Assembly (NCBI GenBank): GCA_003342895.1
Contig: PTFA01000101.1
Span: forward strand, 558,001 to 622,000
Length of the DNA stretch: 64,000 bases
Reading direction: 5' to 3'
From: Casuarius casuarius
Taxonomy: Eukaryota; Chordata; Aves; Casuariiformes; Casuariidae
The position numbers and the translations under genes were made by a program. Every line of letters begins with the position of its first letter. Within the stretch, counting starts at the first letter, position 1. Shown in pieces: positions 37,153 through 49,100 of the stretch. The notes beneath the pieces were generated by a model that saw only the letters and a program-made list of their open reading frames with translations, searched no databases and was not told the origin of the DNA.

Positions 37153-39494
37153 CCAATGTTTTGTGAGAAGTCTTTGTGAGAACGTTGTGTGCCACCAATC
37201 CCGTTTTGAGAGGCTGAAGTGCTACAAGGGCTATTGTTCGAGGCACTCTGGCAGAGCAAAGCAGCAGACACAGATAGTGAACACAGCAATATAAAACACT
37301 AATATCAAACCATATTTGATTTTTTTTTTAATTTGAAGTAGTCTAATCTCTAGAGGGAAAAGAAAAAAGCCCCAAAAATTACCACGGGATATGGGAGAAA
37401 CTGGGAATACCATTTTAGAAAAACTTAACTGACCTGTGTGGAAACCCTCAGCCTTTTCCAGTGGAAGAAGGAAACTCTCTGGAAAGGGTTCTTAGAGACA
37501 CTTTGGGGAAAGATGCCTAGGCATCAGTCTTTTCTAGTGTCCTCACTGGAAGCAGTATTGGAGGTGATCAAATAGCTGTTCCACCTTTGGCACACAAAGA
37601 TGTCAGCTCAACTTAGCTCTTACCAGAGAAGCCAGCTGGCAAATTTCACTCCCTTCTGACCAGCAGTGAGGAGAATAGTTAGTGTTCATCAGACATTTGA
37701 GTTTTAGACGTAAAGACCTTTCTCTGGCCTTATTCAGCTTATCTTGAATTCCATATATGGAGTACTTTAAAAAGTCCATTAATCCTAACTGAGCATGCTT
37801 TACTAGAAACTTTGAAATAAAAAGGCAGGGTAACTGCTGAACAAAACAGAAGGTGTCCACTTCTTACCTGATTTCCCCCCTGACATTTCAATATCCAGCC
37901 TCTCTCAAAAAGTGTAACTGCAGCAGCAGAGATAGGAAGATATGGAGTGACTGTGTCAACTCTGACATTTATTTTGAGTCTTGAAAACAATATTATGCAT
38001 TTACAGCACAGTCATTTTTCAAACTGATTTTATCCTTGTGGACTTTTCCAGCTTTCTTCTTATCAGTTGATAAGACTGCTCAGAGTTTTGCTCACGTTTA
38101 TTTTCCAATCACGCTTCATAACCCTTTGAAGCTCTTTCATTGAGGAGGAGGAGTTTTATCCGGCTCTGTGACTCAGTCCATCTAGCACTGCTTATGCATT
38201 GCATAAAGGCCAGCAGATGGTTCAGGTTACTGATGCTCTGGCTTAGCAGTCGATCACCGAGGAAGGCATATGTTATAACTGTTTTTACATTTAGCAGAGT
38301 GCTGAAATGAGTATCTATAGATATGCGAGGAAATTTCAGCCCTCTAAGAAAAGCAAATAATTCATTTTGGTGTGCCTTAAATTCCTTCATATTATCAGTT
38401 GTTTTTCCCACTTAGCAATTTTTTTCTGTTAATCCAACAGCCACTATCAGCAGTAGGCAACTGACTCATCCAGCTAGTGTTTTCCTCTGACTGATCTAAA
38501 ATAATTCTGCATATCAATTTACAAACAAATTCCAAGTATGCAAAGAGAAAATGCCTCAGTGAAATAAAACTCTGTACAAAAACTTATGAAGAACACAGAA
38601 CCCATTCTGGATTATAGCTAATATATTATATTACTACTACACAAGAGAAGTAGTGAGAATTCTGATTTCACATGCAATGAAGCCATGAAAGGCTTATTAG
38701 ACAAGGACACCTGCTGTAGTTGGAGTTGATTTTTAACTTCCACTGAATGTCTCAAGACTTAGGACAAGAGTTGTGACACTGAGTTGGAGACGGACAGTTT
38801 CTCAGAATCTGCATCCTTTTTTTTCTTCCGGCAGTATTTTTTGTGGCAGTTTTCTAATTATAAAGTCTAAATCCACAGTAAACCCTATAGAATTTCCTAC
38901 AGCAGCACTATGTTATGACAAAAGGCTAAAAAACAGCCATCCATATGCTACCCACTATGCTATCCACAATAGAATATGCTAATTATATAGTAAGTGAGAC
39001 AAATTTCTGTGCTGTTTAGGCTCATGATTTACCAGTATTTTTGGTGTAGGAGGAATATGTCTTGATGTTAACATTCAGAAACAATAAGTTAAATGGTAAA
39101 TATACTTTGAATCGTCTGAACGATACCTTTTTAATTGCTTGCTTGAACTAAAACACTATTATTGATGGATTAAAAATGAAATCTGTCTATACTTGTATGA
39201 AACATGACGTAGATTTTCACTGTTGTAATACATCATCTGAATGTCTCACATCACCTCTGCAAACAAAGTTCATCCAGCTCCTTAACTAAAGAGCAGAATG
39301 TATCCCATGACTATTGCGTCCTACTAATCTCTTCTGCTCACAGGCTGCTTTCTCTGGTAAACTTGTACTATTTTTCCTATAAGCTATATGCATTAGCAGC
39401 CTGGGGTGGGCAAGAAGAGATTTCAGTGAATTTTCAACATTTTTTTTCTTGCTAAAAAGGTTATTTACAGCTTCTGCTTGTAATGAGAGTCATA

Positions 39495-39560
39495 ATATTA
39501 GTATTTTGCATTTGTACAGCACCTTGCACCCCAATGCACTTCACAAGTGCATTTCCAGAA
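39495..39560 (-). repeat. MIR 3' end relic, antisense
   Basis: 'agtattttgcatttgtacagc' (within 39499-39520) followed by 'ccttgcaccccaatgcacttc' is the reverse of the MIR 3' end, where short blocks reading 'gcgctttacaaa' and 'gcactt' normally occur. Only about 65 bases are left. Similar in layout to the better copy at 51575-51785. Confidence 0.5.
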
Positions 39561-41018
39561 TTGTAGCAAACCTGGAAGATACAACAGCAACCTTTTGCTG
39601 AGAGCTGTAGCAAACACCATTTTGACACTTACTATTAAGGCCTGTATTTAGTTCAAGCTTTGTTCCTTCTTATTATTCAAAAGATGCTGCACTGAATACA
39701 TCTGCTCAGTCCTTTTGCTCTTTATAAGTGAATAAAATGCAACAAAAAATAGAGTCAGCATTTTTCTCTGCTTGTTAGCAGGCCTTGTAGGCTGGATAGA
39801 AAAGTGTTAACAGACAGCTTCAGTGGATAGAGTAGCAGGGCTATCTCCTCTGCACAAAACAGTCAAGGCGGCATAGATTCTCTGAGATTCTCTGAGATGG
39901 CCTTTAATAAGCCTTTTACAGCTTCTTTGCATGTAAAATCAGAACTCTTACTGCTTCTCTTGCTCAGATGTACTATAATTGTGGATATTGTATTACTCGC
40001 ACATTTTTGTGCTGGGGTTTCTAAGATAGCTTTCTGATTTCTGCATCCTGGAGTGTAAAGATCCAAATCTCACGTCATGCACCCAGAGAATATCGACATT
40101 TCATACATTCAGCCTATAAAAGTTGGTGGGACAGGTGTATTCTCTGTACAAGATGAGTTAAAACAAGTTCTTCTGTGAGCAGCATAGTTAAGTGATTTTT
40201 TTCCTATTGACTGGGTCAATATAATCTATGCAGCTACCTGTTTTGATGCAGTTTGTATAAAAGCAATTATCACTGAGACTGCCATACATTTGGGAATCTC
40301 AGACCTAAATGAAGGACACTGGCCTAGCAGCTCTTTAGTCTGACCCTGCACTGCCATTTTAATGTTCCTTAGATGCACCCTATAAGCAGTGGGTTTCATA
40401 GAACAGTCTAAAGGTTTTTTCACCTTTTATATGATGACCAAAATGGTACACCGTTCACGCGATGGAGAGAGCTCAGACAGAAAGGAATTAGGCTCATATC
40501 CTAGGAGGGGACCAGGATGATGTAGAAAGAAGGATGCTTTTCACTGCTGACATCTTTGCCACTATATAAAAAATGAAAGTAAGATTTCTTTTCTGTTTGG
40601 TGAGAGAAAGATAGACTTTGTAGCCTAGTAAAAATGCAGTCATCTAAGAGACAGGACTTTTGAGACATGATTCTTGGCTAAAGATTTACACTAATGCTGA
40701 TTAATGTCAAAATCCAAACCATCTTGGTACAGAGATCACAATCAAAGACTTCTCTATATTAGCTGAGTGCCCCAAACACCAAGCTAAAGAAACTTCAGAA
40801 GTCCTGTTCTCTCACTGTCTTCCTGAATGTAGAAATCTTGGCTGCAGAACGGCACAGCTTCGAAGCTAGGATGAAGAGTGCTCTGGACCAGGTGACCAGA
40901 GCAGTTTTGGTGAAAATGCTCTTTGTGTTTTGGACTTCTCAAGCTTAAGAGGCAATGAAACTGCAGAACAGGAGTTAACTGCCTGTCCACAGGGAGAGTG
41001 TCACTTGTGGTTCTTTCG
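39561..41018. other. Non-coding stretch upstream of the solo LTR
   Basis: No gene was seen; frames stay below 70 codons. No retroviral internal sequence (gag, pol, primer-binding site) was found next to the LTR on this side. Confidence 0.55.
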
Positions 41019-41023
41019 GGTAC
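41019..41023. repeat. Left 5-bp target-site duplication GGTAC
   Basis: GGTAC immediately before the first TG of the LTR, identical to 41677-41681. Confidence 0.8.
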
Positions 41024-41349
41024 TGTAGAGAACCAGTACTAAATGCGGTTTTGTCTCGATGTTGCTGCCGCCAAGCCGCCGCTGCCAAGGCGTGTTGGGC
41101 AATGCCGCGCCGGCACCCCCGGGAGCCGTCCGCGAGGTAAACAACCTCATGTGCCTGCACAGGGAAAAAAGGCGCGAAAAGGGCAGAAGAAGGCTTGTAG
41201 GGGAACAGCATGTCTGGCACGAACCGCACGTACACATTTGCGATCTGCGCATGAGCAGGAGACGCCCAAAAGCCCCTAGCCCGTTTCTGGAAGGTTCCGG
41301 GAGGGCGGACTGCGCAGGACAGCTAATCTGCATGGGGAGTGAGGAAGCA

Positions 41350-41380
41350 CCGCCCAGAGGGGGGCAAGAACCTCTAAAAA
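41350..41380 (+). promoter_or_regulatory. LTR promoter-like elements (GC box and TATA-like)
   Basis: CCGCCC at 41350-41355, then TCTAAAAA at 41373-41380, 18 bases downstream. Placement in the LTR about 200 bases before the polyadenylation signal fits the U3/R border of a retroviral promoter. Activity is not shown. Confidence 0.5.
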
Positions 41381-41579
41381 CTGCAGACTGTGTGACTAGG
41401 GGGGCTTGTTTGCGAGGGCTGAAGATGTTGAACGGGGTGTAGCGGAACATCATCGGACTCCGAGTGGCGGTAGCTAGTTTCTTTTCTCCTTTTCCAACTT
41501 TCTCTATCTTTTCCCCTTACCCTTGTTCCCCTTCACCTCCCCTTCGTCTTTCCCCACCTTTTCTCCCCACTTTGTGGAA

Positions 41580-41585
41580 AATAAA
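41580..41585 (+). terminator. LTR polyadenylation signal AATAAA
   Basis: Canonical hexamer about 90 bases before the LTR end, after a long pyrimidine-rich stretch. It fits the R region of the LTR, with U5 following. Confidence 0.7.
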
Positions 41586-41676
41586 GTTGAAAGGTTGTAC
41601 GATATTTGACCGGTTTTAGGGTCTTAATCTCGTCCTTGGGATCGTAACGAAACCCTCCCGATATTGGATCGAGACA

Positions 41677-41681
41677 GGTAC
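41677..41681. repeat. Right 5-bp target-site duplication GGTAC
   Basis: GGTAC directly after the terminal CA of the LTR, identical to 41019-41023. Confidence 0.8.
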
Positions 41682-44600
41682 CCGAGACACCTCTAAAGGA
41701 TGGATGGATATGGCAGAGTATGTACTGGAGACCTATACCCTTCTGTACCTGGAGGTCAGGCACACTGTGCTATAGCCTGCTGTTAGGTAGTTGAATCCTG
41801 CCTCACCTGTGGGCCAAATACTTGGATTACTGTTTTATAATGCTTGGTCACGCAGGAGTTATTTCCTCTCTGGATGTATGTTGCAAAGTCCTCGCTCTGA
41901 GCACACCTACCAGGTACAACATCACAGGCACGCAGACATTCCTCTGCCTTGCTCAAGGACTTATTTGGGGGATGTGCCTAATACTCAAAAGCCTTCTTAT
42001 CTGCTTTTTAAAATTTTTATTTTATTATTTCTAAATCTGGCTTCTGAAACAGGAGTTTGTACTACTTATATCCTCTCAAATATTTACTTGATCAAACACT
42101 CAGAACCAGACACCCAAAATGTAAATGTTCTAACTGAAAGTTTTGGCAACCTAAGTTTTTTATTGGATCTAACCCTAAGTGATTCATAGTTACTATTGGA
42201 CTTACAATGACAACAACTCTATGCACAGAGCAGGAAGTTAAATTAGCTACTCTTAGACAGAAATTTGAAAGTCTGAGTGCTATGGCTGCGAGTAATCTAG
42301 AATAGATTAGCTATGGCTAATCTAGAATAGGAATTGAACCCTCAAGACTCCTGTCAAAACTACAGTCAGAAGACCACACCTTGTCTTTAAAATGCTTTTG
42401 CCACCTTCTGCTTTTCCTAAATATCCTTCATTAGGTTGTAGCACAAATGCTATAATTTTGATTTTTGTTATTGAACTATATAAACATAACCAGTTTCTTA
42501 ATTTATGTTGTTAAACATTTTGTGAGGAAATTGCCTATTGTGTCCTGTTGTGGTTTTCATTAATATCATGTAGCTCAGCTTCCTCTAAGATTAAAATCAA
42601 AGATGAATAACTTTGTGCTCAGCTAGAGCACACCATTTGCTAATTCATCTGAGATCAATAATGATTAAATGAATAATTTAGTGAACCACTGTGCACCCTT
42701 TTAGGCTGTTTTATTTTCTTCCACCAACTACACTTGTCATTTACAATTATATAGAACATTTGGAGGGTTAGATGAGGAGACTTTTTCCCCCTTTATTTTC
42801 AATTCCTTTTTTTCTTAGTAAGCAAAAATGAATACATGTTCTTTTTCTCCTCCATACCTTATTCAATATCCTTTGGGAACTTAGTCTCAATATTATTTTT
42901 AAAAAAAACCCTCTGTATCCTCTTTGGACTCTCCTTTTAATTTTTGCTTGACAATTGGTTCCATGCTGCTCATTAAGCTTTGTGCAAATATGTGATTACG
43001 AACAACAGATATAAAGTGGCCAAACGTACACCATTTTGTTCTGACACCACCAGGAAGTTGTCAGATCTGATCTTCTGTAACATGTTCAAAATGCCCAAAA
43101 GAAATTATTTGAATTTATGTATGAACAACCTATCTGTTAAAAACATTTAGGGGAAGTCTAACACTTCTCAGACTTATTTACATATTCAGTGTATCTGTGG
43201 ATACACCAGCATGTGTGTCACAGTAGATCTGTGTCATGGAATTAAAGGATTTTTCTAGCGCAACATACACATGGTACCAGATAACCAGTATAGCGAGTCT
43301 AGCAGGTATTCTTGGACCACCTGGAAAACACACCAACTAAAACAGCTTCTCTAACCCAGATGTTACTTGTCGTTTTTATTGGAAATTCTGTCAAAGGAGA
43401 CAAGGACAGAGAATTCCTTTTAGACAATAGTCAAACCATTGAGTCAAATCATTGAAAGGACCTGAGGAGTCTCTCCCATCAGTGAATTTCTCTTCCTCTG
43501 AGGAAATTAATGCACTGTTTAGGTAAGGCTTTCACCAGGGAAGTATGGACTGTGGACGTCAATTCTCCGAGAGGTTACCTACTTAAGACTGAACTGAAAT
43601 TATGTACCTATATTTAGCTTTCTGCATTTTGTTCTAACATTTAATCTATGGGTCAAAAAGGGGAGAAAAGGCCAAAAAGGCCGAACGGAACTGTCAATTT
43701 TTGAAAAAAAGCATGCTTGCCTTCAGGAGAAAATTTGGGGCAATGGATCCTGAATGAATGGATACACACAGCATTTTGACTGTTCTGGAGCTTATTGTAA
43801 GACACCAAACTCGGAAGCCTTCCTGAATATGTAATTTAGAAAGACCCCTTCTGCTAATGCCACAATTTAACTACTTGTTTTGGAGTTATTTTATTGGCTT
43901 CCTAAATATCCATCTGCTGTATTCAAGAGATGATGTGAGAATCCCACCTTTCATTTTCATTTAAACATAAAAAGGGTATTTTCTAAAGTGTATGGTTCAA
44001 GAAAATAACTAGAAAATGTTGTTTTAATGCACAGAAGTGAAACATCTCTTTTTATTATCGTACTTTCAGGAGTAATGCTTTGGGAGACGGGGAGAAGAAG
44101 AGTGACACAACAGACTTGCCATTTGTTGTGGCTGTCTAAGACATCTACATAAGCTGGGCCATTTTACACAAACTGCAAGGGAACTGGTGCCCTTCTGGAC
44201 CTGTAGGTGAAGGCTGGGCGATATACCTTAAGACATCCCAGACAGTACTTGGGTCCTACCTTTAGGTGACTGAATTGACTCTGTCACTTAGGAAAAGTGG
44301 ATTGACAGTTTTCACTGACCTATTGGATTAAATGCCTGAGGCATCAAATTCTCCCTCCTTTACAGAAAAACAGAATCTGAGGATGGTGCATTTCACTTTG
44401 GCAGGGGGATCCAGCACTATAGTCCCTACGTCCCTTCTGCATCAAGGCCATGGGAAGGAAAGAATCACTGATGTGAAAAAGAAGCCCCTGTGTTGGCGCA
44501 AATAGCTTTTACAGTCATTGAAATTCATTCTACATCAAAATCTGAAAATTTTGCCTTTTCACAGGCAGTTAGGCAGTAAGAGGAACGGGGATCTAGTAAC

Positions 44601-46081
44601 CAATATTAATGTTATACTTTGTCAGCACTAAATAGAAGGCTATTGATTTGAACAATAAAGTTTTGCGTGGCATGTCATTATGCTGTGTCAGTGAATTAAG
44701 GCAAACAAAATTCCTGGGAAGAGAAAATTAGTTTGGTAATACTGGTTGTAGTTCTAACTATGTATCGATTATACATTAACACAATAAGATGTATAGTTCT
44801 ATGTAGTATATTAATTTCTACATTGATGTTCATAAACAATTTTTAATATTGGGACTATTTGTCCCCCGTTATACTTTCTGTTTTATGTCAGACTATAGGG
44901 ACTTTTCATCATTGGAGAATTTTGTATAGTTCTTCTTTTCCATGTCTCTGCATTTGATCTCTGTTGGATTAGAGAAAATAATAGGGAAAAGATGTCCATG
45001 TAGCTTATTCTATTGGTTACGCACTGGGCAGAAATTCTTATCCGAAAGGGAGATCTTTCCTTTGGCTATTTATGAACATAAATGACTCAACTGTGTTACT
45101 GACAAATTATGCATTAGCAATTCCATTTTAAACTCGGCATTACCTTTTTTGTGTCAATGACATACACTCACCTTTGTGTTTACCTATTACTGTTAGACAG
45201 TCTCAGGTGTAAATCCGAAAATACATTTCATTGCACAACTAAGGTATATTTATGAGTGATGGTGAAAACAGCACACTTTACACATGTTTACATAGGTGAT
45301 TTTTTTAAAAGTCATTCATTATGTGGAATTTCTTAGTGTTCTACTAGTGTTATTTTACATGATTCAACACTGGGCAGTATGTTTTAGAGGCATTTTCACT
45401 GTCCATCTGCTGGTTCAGGTTTTTTCAGTGTCAGATTGTTTCCAGTGTGAGGAATTTGTTTCATAAACGCAGTGTTTTTCTTTCCCCAGAGGCAGCACTG
45501 TCAACAATCTTATTTGTCAGTCTGTATTTACAAATTGTTTTAGATTTGCACATTAACATGATGCGGAATAACCTTTTACATCCAGAATCATGCGATATAT
45601 GTTTAGCACAAACAATGTCTATTAAATGCATCAAGGTACTTCTTATGCAGCCGCTAGCAATACAGGTAATGCCAGACAGAACAGGTCCATTGGGGTAGCT
45701 ATAATCTTTTCATCTCTGGTTTAAAAAAATGTATTTCTATGCCTGAAAATGTCAGATTTCTAAGCAATGCTCACAAATAGATTAATATAGTCAAATATTG
45801 TAACCGCTTTGTTTACTTAGACAAAAAAAAATCACTGGGGAAAGAATGAATACAAGTAGTACTAAAACCATAGGCTTGAACCACTCTCATGCAGTGTAAA
45901 GATTCCCAGATTTGTTTGAAACCAGCTAGCTTAGACAAAAGAAACAGACTTTTTGTGCAGCATCAAGCTCAGAATAAGACTAATTTACCTTACTTCTTGG
46001 CAAGATATAGAAACTGCACTGAATTTTCCGGTGTGATGGATTGCTATTTAGCTCTCCCACATAAAGCTAAGTAGATCATTC
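41682..46081. other. Non-coding stretch
   Basis: No gene was supported. A 132-codon plus-strand frame (41791-42189) has no recognisable domain. A short duplication lies at 42280-42330. The rest is AT-rich unique sequence. Confidence 0.5.
42280..42330. repeat. Short imperfect tandem duplication
   Basis: CTATGGCT followed by TAATCTAGAATAG occurs twice (42280-42305 with 5 extra bases in the middle, and 42310-42330). Confidence 0.8.
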
Positions 46082-46115
46082 CTACACTGAATTGAAACTG
46101 CAGTGTAGACATACT
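46082..46115. mobile_element. Possible relic of a short inverted-repeat transposon
   Basis: CTACACTG (46082-46089) pairs perfectly with CAGTGTAG (46101-46108) across an 11-base loop, followed by 'acatac'. 'GCAGTGTAGACATAC' matches the terminal motif of a MITE-like, probably hAT-related element frequent in turtles and crocodilians. Only a fragment is left. The family name is not certain. Confidence 0.4.
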
Positions 46116-46146
46116 TCAGGAAAGGGGTGGTATCTTCCTAGAACTG

Positions 46147-46176
46147 TTTCTTTTTTTTTTTTTTTCCTTTTTTTCC
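46147..46176. repeat. T-rich tract (T15, CC, T7)
   Basis: Fifteen T residues (46151-46165), CC, then seven T residues (46168-46174). No recognised retroposon is attached. Confidence 0.9.
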
Positions 46177-49100
46177 AGTTCTAGTAGTTGATTTAGAAAG
46201 AGACAATACTTTTCACATATGTGACCTCCCCATATCCTAAGAAAGACAGATGGAATTGTTAAGTTAATTGCTTAAAGTAAATTTCTTCATGGATTACCAT
46301 AGAAATCTGCAACTTTTATTTCATTACAGAGAAATAGCAGTAAAAATTTATCTCCATATGGTAAAAAGTATTACCTGGAGTTTTTTTGTATTTAATATGA
46401 AATAGATTGAGGACATTGATAGCATTTCACATGCTATAGTAGTTCAAAACCAAAGAAACTCCCTGCAAATTATTGATATAATTTATGCCCTAATTCATGG
46501 CACTGTCGTGTACCCTCCATGACAGTCAAACACCACCTTGAAATAGTTGAAAATGGTTTTCTACATTTTGGTAGGACATGTCCTGAACACAGTAACAATG
46601 CCTAGACCACTATTTTCTGGGTTCAATGTTATCATACAATGATTACAAAAAGAAAGCTGCATTAACTTTCAGTTCAACTCTGGCAAGTGAGTGCAAATTT
46701 AATGTAACCTGTAACCTACAACAATGGATGTTGATGAAACAGACAGACAGACAGGGGCTAGAATTCATCTCATCTGACTTTAGCTTTCTGAAAATTAAAC
46801 ATTTTGTCTTAACTGCTCTCCAGATAATGAAAGCAAATAGCCAGCCCAGTAAGGGCGGCAGGGGTAGGAGTGGTTCTTCCCAGACCAAAATAGGACATTT
46901 AAGGTAGATGGGATGAATCATCCTGTAGAAGTGCCTGAAGCAGTAACCACACTCAGTGGAAGTATCTTCAGGATTATACAGGATTAGTTTGGATGGGAAC
47001 TTGATTCAAGCACGTAAATGTTGGTGTCTAGTGCCATTTTAGGCATCCTTATAGGGATGACAGTTATTCCACAGGACTTGCAGGAAATCCAAAAGTTGAT
47101 CAGACAGGACACCCGAGAGTGCCTCAGATGTCAGCAGGGACAAAAATTTAGACAGCTGAATCAAGACTCTTGACTGTTAAAAGACAAAGTATCTAATAAG
47201 TATCTCATAATACACTGTGAGAGCTATGTCAAGTTTATCTCAGATAAACAAGAAAAGATGGATCTAGGAGCCAGAAAAAGGTGTATGTTATAAATAAGAT
47301 ATAATTTAGAAATAAGTAATGAAGGGACAAGCCATTCTACCTCCACTCTCTTTTTTTTGCAGTTTTTATGTAGAGCGTTTAAAAAGGTCAGCAGATGTCT
47401 TGTTTCATCACAGGACTCTGCTTCCCTCCTAGCCTCGCTGTGCAGATATGGGCCAAGAACAGTACCACAGGTGGAAATTTCTTACTGCTATTGCCAAACC
47501 AAGAAAGAAACAAAACGAATCTAACACATGCAAAAGCCTGCTCTTCCTTCCCGTCTCTCACGAATTTGTTCCATTTCCCCTCTTTTCCTTCTTCTGTCTT
47601 TTCTCTTGCTTTTTCATCTGCTTTCTATGCTGACTGCATCGTGCAGCATTTCCCCTCCAGCTTTGTCCAGGTCAAGAATGACCCATGCAGGAAAGGGCCC
47701 TCATTAGAAGAGATAGATTATCTCTCAAACTAGGGAAATGAGCTAGGATTCTGATCAAATTTAAATGTAAATTTTCTAGTGTGTCTACTCAGCAGCCCAA
47801 GGTCCCTGTAATCAAATTACGAAATTTGTTTTGACTACTTGATACAAAGAATCCATTCAATGCTCAAAAATTATTTTGCATTCACCAAAGATTAAAAGTG
47901 AAAAATGATCACATATACAGGAATATTGTTAACATTATGATGGGAATTTTAGATGTTCCTAACAAACGATAATGTTAGGAACTTTTGGAGAATAAATTTA
48001 CATACTTTTACAGAAACTACCAGCTTACCCATCAAAAATACTAAAGTGCAAGGAAGAAGTAGACTTTGAAGGAAGATTCTGCAGAGGATAAAATGGGTAT
48101 AACAAAGCATAAAATTGCTTTAGGAGCCTACATTCCTATTCTAACTGATTTTGGTACCTAAAAAACGATTTTCCAGAGATGTAGTCCATTAAGGTTCATT
48201 CAGGCTATTATGGTTAATTCAGCTATTAAATTAATGGGGGAACTGGTACCCCTAAAGCCTCCAGAGTACAGGTCATAAACTATTTTAGGAGCTGGAGGGT
48301 TGCATTGCTAAATCAATTAAAACTTATTGCCTATGATTGTCAAGCATTTCTACCACTTTTGAAAAGCACAACATTTGATGGCCTCTTACCCAGGAAGAAA
48401 ACTCAGTCAAAACTTCAGAATAGGACAGCTCATAGTAGAATTCAGACGTCTCTCAGACTCACCAGGGAGCTGACTTTTGCTTGCTAATTGCTTTGGTCTC
48501 CTTGATATGGTTCCTGCTGTGCTGCTTATAAGCCTGACTGATATCCTAGAAATGCCTTCTAAATGACTTCCTTATCAGTGACAAATTCTTTTAGCTCCCT
48601 GGAGGAGCAAGGAAGAGAGTTGTTTTATCCTCTTTCACCAGGATACAAAGATTACTCCTCCTTTTCCAAAAATTTACACAGGCACAAACCAAAATGCAGA
48701 TATTATGGCAGACACTTATTTCCATGCTGTTTCCTATGATGAAAATTGTTCATCGTGGATTCAACACTGCATTTCACTAAGATCCCTTTGAGAAAATTTG
48801 ATGGTACAATATGAAGAAAAAAATATAGCAAAAAATGCCTGCCTGGTATAAATAATGCCCAGTTCTTAGTTTTACTCTTTAAGGGAACGGAACAGGAGCT
48901 AACCTGAAAAGAAATGCTGTGACAGAAAGAGGGACAGGGAAAGGAAGAAAGAGTAGGATAGGCAGTTGTAAGGAACCTTAGGTGAAGAAACAGAGGGAAG
49001 AGAAGTGCGTTAAAGTAAACAGTCAAGAAGGTCAAAGCAGAGAAAATCTGGTTTACACTACAGAAATTCTCAAAAGGACTCTGTAGCTGTTCGTCCTAAA

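Larger units (their letters stand above)
33881..39494. other. Non-coding stretch
   Basis: No gene was supported. A T19 run (36716-36734) and an AG-rich tract (37132-37152) are the only clear repeats. Minus-strand frames of 83-100 codons near 37.6-38.4 kb resemble no known protein. Confidence 0.5.
41024..41676 (+). mobile_element. Solo LTR of an endogenous retrovirus
   Basis: This 653-bp block starts TGTAGAG, ends CGAGACA (TG...CA) and is flanked by perfect 5-bp GGTAC duplications. It is far more GC- and CpG-rich than the DNA around it. U3 features: 'ttgcgatctgcgcatgagc' (about 41238-41256), a type of sequence seen in avian retroviral LTRs, a GC box (CCGCCC, 41350-41355) and a TATA-like TCTAAAAA (41373-41380). 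A pyrimidine-rich stretch (41478-41570) precedes the polyadenylation signal AATAAA (41580-41585), followed by about 90 bases of U5-like sequence. No internal viral genes lie on either side, so it arose by recombination between two LTRs. A 5-bp duplication is usual for ERVL-type and some other classes, but the class is not certain. Preserved CpGs and an intact duplication suggest a fairly recent insertion. The 150-codon antisense frame (41001-41453) has no known product. Confidence 0.85.

Noticed and set aside
41001..41453. 150-codon minus-strand open frame, the longest in the window
   Set aside because: It lies in the GC-rich LTR, antisense to it, where stops are rare. No retroviral or cellular protein is recognisable.
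41791..42189. 132-codon plus-strand open frame just after the LTR
   Set aside because: Not retroviral and not similar to any protein I know. It begins over 100 bases outside the LTR.
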